Shown: piece by piece, positions 1-5,357 of the stretch
How positions within the stretch are numbered: the first letter of the stretch is position 1
How the letters are laid out: every line of letters starts with the position of its first letter
NCBI GenBank assembly: GCA_046155505.1
Contig: JBJXFK010000369.1
Span: 1-7,212, forward strand
Length of the DNA: 7,212 bases
Direction of reading: 5' to 3'
Source: JBJXFK01 sp046155505
Lineage (GTDB): Bacteria > Planctomycetota > Phycisphaerae > UBA1845 > Fen-1342
Notes under the pieces: generated by a model
What the model was told of the DNA's origin: nothing
Databases searched by the model: none
What the model saw: only the letters and a program-made list of their open reading frames with translations
Translations under genes and position numbers: made by a program

Positions 1-54
1 TTGCGCCAGAACGATTCTTTGTTTGAATCCCGCCGCGAACTGCGTGCCATGACG

Positions 55-74
55 GCCTCCGTTTCGATGGAGGC
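55..74. repeat. Small perfect inverted repeat
   Basis: GCCTCC (55-60) and GGAGGC (69-74) form a perfect 6-bp stem around an 8-base loop. No T-tract follows, so it is not an obvious terminator. It lies just upstream of the decayed reading frame that opens at 105. Function is unknown and chance occurrence in GC-rich DNA is possible. Confidence 0.3.
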
Positions 75-104
75 ATCATCGCCACGCCGCACGCCGGATA
101 ATAG

Positions 105-497
105 ACGGGGTTCACCGGACGCTTACACCTTGTTCAGGAAGCCACCGAACCGGTCTGGTCGGGACTGCACGCGGCAGATCGACGCGCGGCCAAGGCTCTG
201 CTTGATCGGGACCTGCCCTTTCTGAAGTGGGAGATTGAAGCATTCCCGCTCCGCACGCTGGTCTGCACGAGCGCGATGGTGCTGCGGCATGTTCTGCCGA
301 TCGTGGATGCCCGAATCGTGAAGCGGGGAACGATGGCAAGGTTGCGGTGGACGGTCGCCGTCGGTCGCGCTGGTACTCGTGATGTGGCCGTCGTGGGGTG
401 GAACATCCCGCTCAAACGCCCGACGGGTCTAGACAATCAAGGTCAGATCGCACTCGGCGCGTTGTTGCGGCAGGAGTTGAACGCCGTTCTTGCGTGA
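105..497 (+). pseudogene. Probable 3' remnant of a decayed gene, function unknown
   Basis: The frame is open for 130 codons but begins right after two adjacent in-frame stops (TAATAG, 99-104). It has no ATG, GTG or TTG before the ATG at 276, so only a 73-residue product (276-497) could start normally. The translation upstream of 276 nevertheless looks protein-like: alternating hydrophobic and charged segments such as LVQEATEPVWSGLHAADRR and DLPFLKWEIEAFPLRTLVC. It runs smoothly into the downstream part, which ends in VVGWNIPLKRPTGL and LGALLRQELNAVLA. I read this as the C-terminal part of an inactivated or frameshifted gene whose 5' part is lost or lies in another frame left of the window. 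I cannot name the family. The alternative is a short intact gene starting at 276, for which I see no convincing ribosome binding site. Confidence 0.35.
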
Positions 498-608
498 TCG
501 TGCAATGCCGAGGGCTACCGCTCGCCGGCAGCCCCCGCCGGTCACACCGACTGCTCGCCCGCGACCAGGAATCGGGCCGCCGTCGTCCACGCCGAAGAGG
601 GGATCAAA

Positions 609-711
609 CACAGAGGCACAGAGGGCATAGAGAAGAGGGAGGGGGAAGGGGTCGGGGTTTAGGGATCGGAGAATCAACGGACGGGTTCAGGTTTTGGGTT
701 TGGAGTTCAGT
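609..711. repeat. Degenerate CACAGAGG tandem and purine-rich intergenic tract
   Basis: CACAGAGG occurs twice in tandem (609-616 and 617-624). An almost pure purine run follows (about 621-656, rich in GAGGGAGGGGGAAGGGG). A G/T-rich segment comes next, with GTTCAG at both 685-690 and 705-710 flanking TTTTGGGTTTGG-like sequence. I recall CACAGAGGCACAGAGG tracts as scattered intergenic repeats in planctomycete and some other bacterial genomes, where their complement yields spurious small proteins ending in PLCLCV-like strings. Exactly such a string is encoded on the minus strand here. Whether this copy belongs to such a family is inferred from resemblance only. Confidence 0.45.
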
Positions 712-973
712 AATCGCCGGAGCGCCGCGGCCCTCTGCGGTTTCGTCGCGAGGCAAATAGGGGCCGTGGTCGGAGCTGACGACGGCGACGGTGGCGGCGT
801 GATGGGCGACGGTGGCCACATAGCGCTGCGTCAGAAAAAATTCCAGCGAGGGTCGAAAGATGGCGCGTGTTCTGCGCGTCTATTCGGTGAATGCAGACGG
901 AGCGATCGCTTCGACGGAAACATCAGAGATCCAGTCGGGCGTTTGCCGGGATTCGCGACGTGCCTGCGACTGA

Positions 974-982
974 AAGGAAGAG
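974..982 (+). promoter_or_regulatory. Ribosome binding site of the small membrane protein gene
   Basis: AAGGAAGAG lies 6 bases ahead of the ATG at 989. It is the main reason for choosing this start and treating the small gene as real. Confidence 0.65.
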
Positions 983-988
983 TTCGAT

Positions 989-1282
989 ATGTCACCGTCT
1001 AATGAACAGGGGCTTCCGAAAGGCATCGGCACCGAAGCGAAGCGCTCGCCGCTCGTTCAAGGCGCAATTGATGCGTGCAAATTCTTGCTCGCGCTGGCAT
1101 TCACGGTTGTGGCGTTTGGTGCCATGAACTGGTTTCTCGCGGAGTGCTGGCACGAGAAGTACGGCAACAGCAACTCGACGCAGCACGGGTGCCCCAGTGA
1201 GGTCAAGCCCGCCGTCGCGGAGGGCGTGTCGATGCTTGTCCCGCTCGAGGCCAGCCACGGCGTGATGCACCGCCGCGGCTAG
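989..1282 (+). CDS. Small single-span membrane protein, function unknown
   Basis: The 97-residue product has a charged, polar N-terminus (residues 1-28, with K11, K18 and R19) and one clear membrane segment at about residues 29-50 (core FLLALAFTVVAFGAMNWFL). A polar C-terminal part of about 47 residues follows, with cysteines at 53 and 68 that could pair outside the cell. The positive charges before the membrane segment suggest the N-terminus stays in the cytoplasm; there is no obvious cleavage site, so it is probably an inner-membrane anchor rather than a secreted protein. A good ribosome binding site precedes the ATG and a strong intrinsic terminator lies 25 bases after the stop, so it appears to be a single-gene transcript or the last gene of one. 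I do not recognise a family. It may belong functionally with the following sigma factor, but the terminator argues against co-transcription. Confidence 0.7.
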   Translation: MSPSNEQGLPKGIGTEAKRSPLVQGAIDACKFLLALAFTVVAFGAMNWFLAECWHEKYGNSNSTQHGCPSEVKPAVAEGVSMLVPLEASHGVMHRRG

Positions 1283-1307
1283 TGCCCGCAACTTGCTTCC
1301 CGGCCCG

Positions 1308-1347
1308 CCGGCCGCGGTCTCGATGGTCGAGCCGCGGTCGGTTTTTT
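1308..1347 (+). terminator. Strong intrinsic terminator
   Basis: The left arm (1308-1323) pairs with the right arm (1327-1341) in a 15-bp stem around a TGG loop, with one bulged T at 1318 and one G-U pair. CCGCGG..CTCGA pairs with TCGAG..CCGCGG. Six T residues follow at once (1342-1347). This is a typical Rho-independent terminator for the + strand transcript of the small membrane protein gene. Confidence 0.9.
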
Positions 1348-1444
1348 CTTTGCCGCCATGGCAAAACGGCGCATAAGGCTATACGTGAAATCGAGTTACA
1401 TTTTATTTTGATCACGGCGAAAGTTCTGGAGGCCTGCGCGCGTC

Positions 1445-1450
1445 TATGAT
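1445..1450 (+). promoter_or_regulatory. Possible -10 element upstream of the sigma factor gene
   Basis: TATGAT matches five of six positions of the bacterial -10 consensus and follows an AT-rich patch (about 1385-1412) in the gap after the terminator. No good -35 lies 16-18 bases upstream. If it is used, transcription would begin near 1457, which would rule out the GTG at 1451 as the start codon and favour the GTG at 1493 or a later ATG. Confidence 0.2.
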
Positions 1451-2404
1451 GTGGCCGCATGCAGCTACACTTCAGGTTTGCGTGAGCGGAAAGTGAAGCG
1501 GGAAACAACAGCTGACAATCTGCACGTACAGCACGCTGGCGCGGAGTTCGCCGACGAGATGCCGCCCGTGTCGCGCGCCCGCGATGCGCGCGAGGATGTG
1601 AGCGCCGCCCCCGTCGATTCATCTCCCAGCCACGACCCGCCCGCAAAGTGCCTGACGTCGCACGCCTCGGAGTCCACGCCGCCCCTGGCTGAGATGCCTA
1701 CATCGACAGCACCGCCGATGGAAATAAACTGCAATTCCCAAGCACAGTCGGTTGCCTCAGACGGAAAACCGGTGCCCGCCGCCGATATGCAGCGCTATCT
1801 GCTACAGAAGTACATCCGCATCGGAAACTCGGTTGCCCATGATCTGTCTGAAATCGCCTACAATGAAGATGAACTCGTCTCCATGGCCGTCGCCGGTGAT
1901 GTCAATGCGCTGAACCTCCTCCTGCAGAAGTACCGGCCACTACTCCTCCGAACGGCAAGGCGGTGTTGCCGGCAGGAGGCCGATGCCGAGGATGCGGTCC
2001 AAGAGGCGTGTAAGAATGCTTGCTGCCGCGTGCATCAGTTTGATGGGAGGGCTCGTTTTGAGACTTGGCTATGCCGCATCGTCATCAACGCGGCCCTCAC
2101 AAAAAATCGACGCGAGCGCACTGTCATGTTGTCGCTGCCCGATCATCCCGTCGCTATAGACGACGGGGCGCTGGACGCGCTGGAAGAGGCGGAACACCGC
2201 AGAGCCGTTGTGTCCGACGCTCTCCGAAGGGTGTCTGAGCAGTATCGACTGGTACTAGACCTCTTCTACCGTAAAAAAGCAAGCTACGAACAGATGGCGA
2301 AGATCCTGAATCTCACGCTGGGAGGTGTCGGGGCGCGTCTTTCCCGGGCGAGGGAGGCCCTTCGCACAGTCCTTGCAAAAATGGCGAACGAGGAAGCCCC
2401 GTAG
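1451..2404 (+). CDS. ECF-type RNA polymerase sigma factor with long N-terminal extension
   Basis: The product would direct RNA polymerase core to a specific set of promoters. Sigma region 2 spans about residues 150-223 and contains the typical DAEDAVQEA (region 2.2) and FETWLCRIVINAAL (regions 2.3-2.4) motifs. Sigma region 4 spans about residues 258-308 (SEQYRLVLDLFYRKKASYEQMAKILNL..RLSRAREALR) and forms the -35-binding helix-turn-helix. The usual GTVKSRL-like turn reads GGVGARL. No region 3 is seen between them, as in the ECF group. ECF factors are usually about 170-200 residues; here about 130 residues rich in Pro, Ser and Ala precede region 2. The true start may therefore be downstream: GTG 1493, ATG 1559, 1694, 1718 or 1787 are in frame, but none has a strong ribosome binding site. 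The longest frame is given. The next gene follows after 45 bases and may be a functional partner. Function is secure at family level; the regulon is unknown. Confidence 0.9.
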   Translation: MAACSYTSGLRERKVKRETTADNLHVQHAGAEFADEMPPVSRARDAREDVSAAPVDSSPSHDPPAKCLTSHASESTPPLAEMPTSTAPPMEINCNSQAQSVASDGKPVPAADMQRYLLQKYIRIGNSVAHDLSEIAYNEDELVSMAVAGDVNALNLLLQKYRPLLLRTARRCCRQEADAEDAVQEACKNACCRVHQFDGRARFETWLCRIVINAALTKNRRERTVMLSLPDHPVAIDDGALDALEEAEHRRAVVSDALRRVSEQYRLVLDLFYRKKASYEQMAKILNLTLGGVGARLSRAREALRTVLAKMANEEAP

Positions 2405-2434
2405 ACGTACCCGCGGGTGCCAGCCTATGATCAT

Positions 2435-2440
2435 GAGGTG
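2435..2440 (+). promoter_or_regulatory. Ribosome binding site that favours the ATG at 2450
   Basis: GAGGTG, followed by GGAAAG, lies 9 bases upstream of the ATG at 2450. The in-frame GTG at 2417, which would add 11 residues, has no such sequence before it. The ATG is therefore preferred. Confidence 0.55.
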
Positions 2441-2449
2441 GGAAAGTCA

Positions 2450-2953
2450 ATGAATCTGACGCCTGAACAAGTCTCAGCGATCGACCGCGAGTTAGCCGCG
2501 GAAGACCCCGAGTACGATGCAATGGTTACAGTACTTGCCCAGATTCGGGCGGCGAGAAAACTCGCCGAGCCGGAGGGGGGCCGCCCGGACCTCGATGCCG
2601 TCTGCCCGCCCGTAGCTATGGTGCGATTTGACGATGTGGAGGTAGGCCTCTACCACGATGGGCGGCTTAGCTACTTTATCCGCGAACCAATCGAGGGATT
2701 TTCCGGCATAAGAGCGGTTGATGGCCGTGAGTTTCCTTATGTTGTTAAGGAAGGCCGGGCCAAAGGCGCTACGACGCCGTGCAAAATCGCCGTGCTGCTC
2801 GGAACAAGACCCGGCGATGACTTTGCGAGGATGGGTGATCTGGAGGCGGTACGCACTGAGGCGCGAGGCGAGATCCTGAAATGGCAGGTTCTAGACGGAC
2901 GCTCGGTCGGCGTTAGTGGCCCGGGTCCAGCCAACTCCGTCACGGCGATCTGA
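2450..2953 (+). CDS. Uncharacterised soluble protein downstream of the sigma factor
   Basis: The product has 167 residues from the preferred ATG (178 if the GTG at 2417 is used). Residues 1-40 look helical and acidic (LTPEQVSAIDRELAAEDPEY, then a VLAQIRAARKLAE helix). Residues 56-150 look beta-rich (VAMVRFDDVEVGLYHDGRLSYFI, FPYVVKEGR, KIAVLLG). There is no signal peptide or membrane segment, and no HxxxCxxC zinc motif of the kind found in classical anti-sigma factors. It follows the sigma factor on the same strand after 45 bases with no terminator between, so the two are probably co-transcribed and may act together, for example as a non-classical sigma regulator. That role is inferred from position only; I do not recognise the family. 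It converges on the 582-residue gene, with 35 bases between the stops. Confidence 0.7.
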   Translation: MNLTPEQVSAIDRELAAEDPEYDAMVTVLAQIRAARKLAEPEGGRPDLDAVCPPVAMVRFDDVEVGLYHDGRLSYFIREPIEGFSGIRAVDGREFPYVVKEGRAKGATTPCKIAVLLGTRPGDDFARMGDLEAVRTEARGEILKWQVLDGRSVGVSGPGPANSVTAI

Positions 2954-2988
2954 AACGGAGTAGAGCGGTCCGCTAGATAGATGAGCTA

Positions 2989-4737
2989 TTATTCCGTCCA
3001 GCGCACGAGCTTGGCTTTTGTGCGTTTCTCGTCAGCGTGAGGTAGCTGATGCTTGACCGACTGCTCGACTTGCTGTTCAAGTTGTTTCAATATCCCGTCC
3101 ACCGATAGCCGCTCTTGGACCTTGTTTGACGTGGCCTTCAGGATCGCCTCGAACTCTCCGGCCTCTGACGAGTCCGTCAGTTCGGTAATGCAATACGTCG
3201 TCCATTCCGCTCGCAAGCCGAACTCCACAAGCGGTCGCAGGATCGCGGCGACGAGGCCGCGCGAGTCGATTGCGTCTTCCAGATCCTCTTGGGCACGATA
3301 TGTGACATGAAGGCGGACGCAGGTCGCTTCGCTGAAGCCGCGGCGCAGGAACCGCAACCGGACAAAGCGATCAGCTAGGTGAACGTTGACCAATGCAAAT
3401 GAGTTCGTGTTGAACTGCTCCGCATCCTGCCGATCCGCAAGACCTGACATCATGTTCAATGATCGCACTAGATTTTCGGTCGATGCGCATCGTTGGGACT
3501 CGGCGTCATACGGCCTGAGCAGACCACCCTCATACCGGAAGGCGATCGCTGGGGCGTTCATCCCGGGCTCTACCAACCCCCAGAACCGCGCGTACGCCAG
3601 CGATGGCATCGAAAGAATGCGCACCGGAAGCAACGACTGTCGCCGAAAGAACCGGCGCGCGTTCCAGCACTCGAATTCAGAAGCGTCCTTAAGGCGTTCA
3701 ACCGCCTGCGCGATTTCATGCTTGGCAGGCTCATCGCCGTTCGTTGACAAGACGTGAATGAGAGGACTGAAGAGTTTCCGATTGCGCAATTCGATAAAAT
3801 GTGCTTGAAAAAAAGCATCGATGTACTTGCTAACCTCCGCTCTCTCCAAGGGCGGCACGTTCATGAACTTAGCACAGTCGACATAAGCTTGCCGAAGCTT
3901 CTTCCGGGAGCAAAGCTCGTCAGATCTCAGGTAATATGTGTTCTCACCTGCCTCAATTACTTTCTCGTTCAGAAAGGATGGTCCAGCCAATGGGTCGTCA
4001 TATCGCGGCATGGCTTCGTCGTGATTTGCCTCCACGGCATCGTAAGGGTCGGCGATCATTTTATGAGTCGAAAGCGTTGCGCTTTGCTCCATGAGGGCCT
4101 GCGCGGCTTCCGGTAGCTCCTCCTTAAGAAAACGTATGCGATCCATGTGGACGAGACGCGCCTGGAGTTCGGCCAGACGGGTAATGATCCATTTACCCAG
4201 TCGCTGAAAGTGCGTCACACGAATGAGGTGTCGGACGCTCTCCGAATCCGCGTCACCCGGTCGTGACCGCCGAAATTGGTTCAGCGCCTGCTTCAGATTT
4301 CGGAGCAGTTTCAACCCGGCGGGACGCAGATCTCGCAGTTCGCAAACAGCGTTGTACGCGATCAGATCGTATCCTACTTGGGCCGTTTGTTCGGAAAGGA
4401 TGTTGATGCCGCATAGGCGCAACGCATCGCTCGCTCCGTAGGTGCTGTCCGAATAGGGGCCGTTACCCGATCGGTTGGCCGTTTTGCGCTCCAAGAGAAT
4501 TTGCAACGTGAAAATCGTAGCCCAATAGTCAACCGGATAGGGTGAAAGCACGAGGTGCGGAGCCTGAAATTCGCACTCGTTCTGCTCTCGGTCCTGTTGG
4601 CACCGCCGCAAACCGCCGCGCCCCTCGACCCAAAGGCCCCAGCAGACGCTACCCTCTTTGATGCCCATGTATTCGAGCCGGCTCGGAGCAATCGCGATTC
4701 CTTCGGGCGTCATGTGCGTCGGGAATGCATGGATCAT
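2989..4737 (-). CDS. Large uncharacterised protein, 582 residues
   Basis: I do not recognise this protein. It is soluble by inspection, with no signal peptide and no membrane span. Residues 1-60 (YMGIKEGSVCWGLWVEGRGGL, C32, C46, C55) may be a small beta domain. Residues about 100-225 are largely helical, with many Leu/Arg repeats (LRDLRPAGLKLLRNLKQALNQF, LGKWIITRLAELQARL). Residues about 225-265 are acidic and look like a linker. Residues about 265-520 form a mixed, aromatic-rich body (YYLRSDELCSRKKL, ARRFFRRQSLLPVRIL, AYARFWGLVEPGM, VRLRFLRRGF). Residues about 540-565 look like a short coiled coil (ERLSVDGILKQLEQQVEQSV), and the tail is basic. AGGAAGGG lies 6 bases upstream of the ATG and supports the start. 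It is divergent from the 336-residue gene and convergent with the sigma operon, so it is likely its own unit. Its codon use seems less GC-biased than the DUF2924 gene, which could point to a different history. Its function remains open. Confidence 0.8.
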   Translation of the reverse strand: MIHAFPTHMTPEGIAIAPSRLEYMGIKEGSVCWGLWVEGRGGLRRCQQDREQNECEFQAPHLVLSPYPVDYWATIFTLQILLERKTANRSGNGPYSDSTYGASDALRLCGINILSEQTAQVGYDLIAYNAVCELRDLRPAGLKLLRNLKQALNQFRRSRPGDADSESVRHLIRVTHFQRLGKWIITRLAELQARLVHMDRIRFLKEELPEAAQALMEQSATLSTHKMIADPYDAVEANHDEAMPRYDDPLAGPSFLNEKVIEAGENTYYLRSDELCSRKKLRQAYVDCAKFMNVPPLERAEVSKYIDAFFQAHFIELRNRKLFSPLIHVLSTNGDEPAKHEIAQAVERLKDASEFECWNARRFFRRQSLLPVRILSMPSLAYARFWGLVEPGMNAPAIAFRYEGGLLRPYDAESQRCASTENLVRSLNMMSGLADRQDAEQFNTNSFALVNVHLADRFVRLRFLRRGFSEATCVRLHVTYRAQEDLEDAIDSRGLVAAILRPLVEFGLRAEWTTYCITELTDSSEAGEFEAILKATSNKVQERLSVDGILKQLEQQVEQSVKHQLPHADEKRTKAKLVRWTE

Positions 4738-4743
4738 TCACGG

Positions 4744-4751
4744 CCCTTCCT
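4744..4751 (-). promoter_or_regulatory. Ribosome binding site of the 582-residue gene
   Basis: On the minus strand AGGAAGGG lies 6 bases upstream of the ATG at 4737. This is good spacing and supports that codon over the internal Met at residue 9. Confidence 0.7.
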
Positions 4752-4798
4752 ACGCGGATGACGACTCTCTCGAAGTATCGGACCACGGAAGCAAGTCG

Positions 4799-4827
4799 AT
4801 TGTACGACAATGACAGCCTGAATTGAA
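4799..4827 (-). promoter_or_regulatory. Possible sigma-70-type promoter for the 582-residue gene
   Basis: On the minus strand TACAAT (4804-4799) matches five of six -10 positions. Exactly 17 bases upstream lies TTCAAT (4827-4822), a weak three-of-six -35. The predicted transcript start is some 55 bases before the ATG at 4737. Plausible by position, weak by sequence. Confidence 0.25.
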
Positions 4828-5165
4828 GTCGACGATAGTCACGCTCTTGGCGCCGATTGCCGATTACAGCGACGGCGTCTCCCGCGTGCCGGTTGGTGGC
4901 TCGGGCAGCTGGAACGGGGACAAACTGGCGGGCCGACGAATCACGAAGGGATGGGCTGCGACGATGGCGGATTATTTGCCGGGCCGATCGCATTGTCCGT
5001 TTCACATCAGCCTTGAACGATCCAGCCATTGTGCGTGAGCCTTGATCAAGCACCGTTCGAAACATTTGCTCGGGAGTCAGCGGCGCACATCCCTCCAGCG
5101 TCCTCCCGTCGTCGACGAGGCGATCACGAGAGCCGCTTGAATTTCGCTCAGCCCGAATCTACCAC

Positions 5166-5195
5166 TTGACCGCCCGCCACCCCAAACGCTACCCT
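5166..5195 (+). promoter_or_regulatory. Possible promoter upstream of the 336-residue gene
   Basis: TTGACC (5166-5171, five of six -35 positions) is followed after 18 bases by TACCCT (5190-5195, a weak -10). A second weak -10, TAACAT, begins at 5195. The first copy of the TCGGTCGAGT repeat starts a few bases downstream, where an operator could block initiation. The 5' leader would be about 155 bases. Confidence 0.3.
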
Positions 5196-5201
5196 AACAT
5201 G

Positions 5202-5218
5202 TAGATCGGTCGAGTTCG
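5202..5218 (+). repeat. Direct repeat copy 1 (TAGATCGGTCGAGTTCG)
   Basis: This copy matches the segment at 5289-5306 with one substitution in the first 14 bases (TAG[A/G]TCGGTCGAGT) and one inserted C before the final TCG. Both copies lie in the leader of the 336-residue gene, whose C-terminus looks DNA-binding, so they could be binding sites. That role is inferred. Confidence 0.45.
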
Positions 5219-5288
5219 ATCGATGCCAGCCAATGGACCCGCGACGGTCGGCCACGGAATCGCATCCCACGGACGGGGATCGTCGCAG

Positions 5289-5306
5289 TAGGTCGGTCGA
5301 GTCTCG
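5289..5306 (+). repeat. Direct repeat copy 2 (TAGGTCGGTCGAGTCTCG)
   Basis: This is the second copy of the TAG[A/G]TCGGTCGAGT repeat, 87 bases downstream of the first and 51 bases before the ATG at 5358. Its TAG is also the stop that limits the reading frame of the following gene upstream. Confidence 0.45.
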
Positions 5307-5357
5307 CTTCGCCTCAGTGGTTTCACAAGGCGTGCGAATCGACTTCGAGCGCACTCC

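Larger units (their letters stand above)
498..988. other. Gene-poor stretch with no convincing intact gene
   Basis: The short reading frames here on both strands are Arg/Gly-rich and lack good start signals. The stretch holds the CACAGAGG-type repeat and purine-rich tract at 609-711. The minus strand is open from 879 to 604; part of that frame reads QRYVATVAHHAATVAVV followed by SSDHGPYLPR, which might be a relic of a coding sequence. The ribosome binding site of the next gene starts at 974. Confidence 0.5.
4738..5158 (-). other. Intergenic part of a minus-strand open frame, possible gene relic
   Basis: The minus frame is open from just after a TAG (5161-5159) to 4649, overlapping the start of the 582-residue gene by 89 bases. 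The first ATG is at 5065, with no ribosome binding site. Upstream of that ATG the frame still reads like protein (DRLVDDGRTLEGCAPLTPEQ, continuing into MFRTVLDQGSRTMAGSFKAD). After about residue 30 it becomes Arg-rich and shadow-like (for example SARQIIRHRRSPSLR). It may be a decayed 5' gene fragment, or chance. The remainder of this 620-base gap, up to 5357, holds only the promoter and repeat candidates listed separately. Confidence 0.2.

Noticed and set aside
1..225. Frame beginning with TTG at base 1
   Set aside because: The start is an artefact of the window edge, and the protein is Arg-rich and overlaps the more convincing frame at 105-497.
398..760. 120-residue + strand frame across the gap
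   Set aside because: Arg-rich with runs such as RRRPRRRG, crosses the CACAGAGG repeat, has no ribosome binding site and conflicts with the more protein-like frame 105-497.
694..1002. 102-residue + strand frame overlapping the small membrane protein
   Set aside because: Gly/Arg/Cys-rich, no start signal, and it overlaps the well-supported start at 989.
1203..1646. 147-residue minus-strand frame over the terminator and sigma N-terminus
   Set aside because: Extremely Arg-rich and runs through the intrinsic terminator; a shadow of GC-rich DNA.
2954..2988. AGCGGTCCGCT palindrome between convergent genes as a terminator
   Set aside because: Only a 5-bp stem with a 1-base loop and no T run on either strand; too weak to call.
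4823..5038. 71-residue + strand frame starting MKSTIVTLLAP
   Set aside because: The start is a TTG without a ribosome binding site, and the hydrophobic N-terminus is too short for a secretion signal; no support from context.
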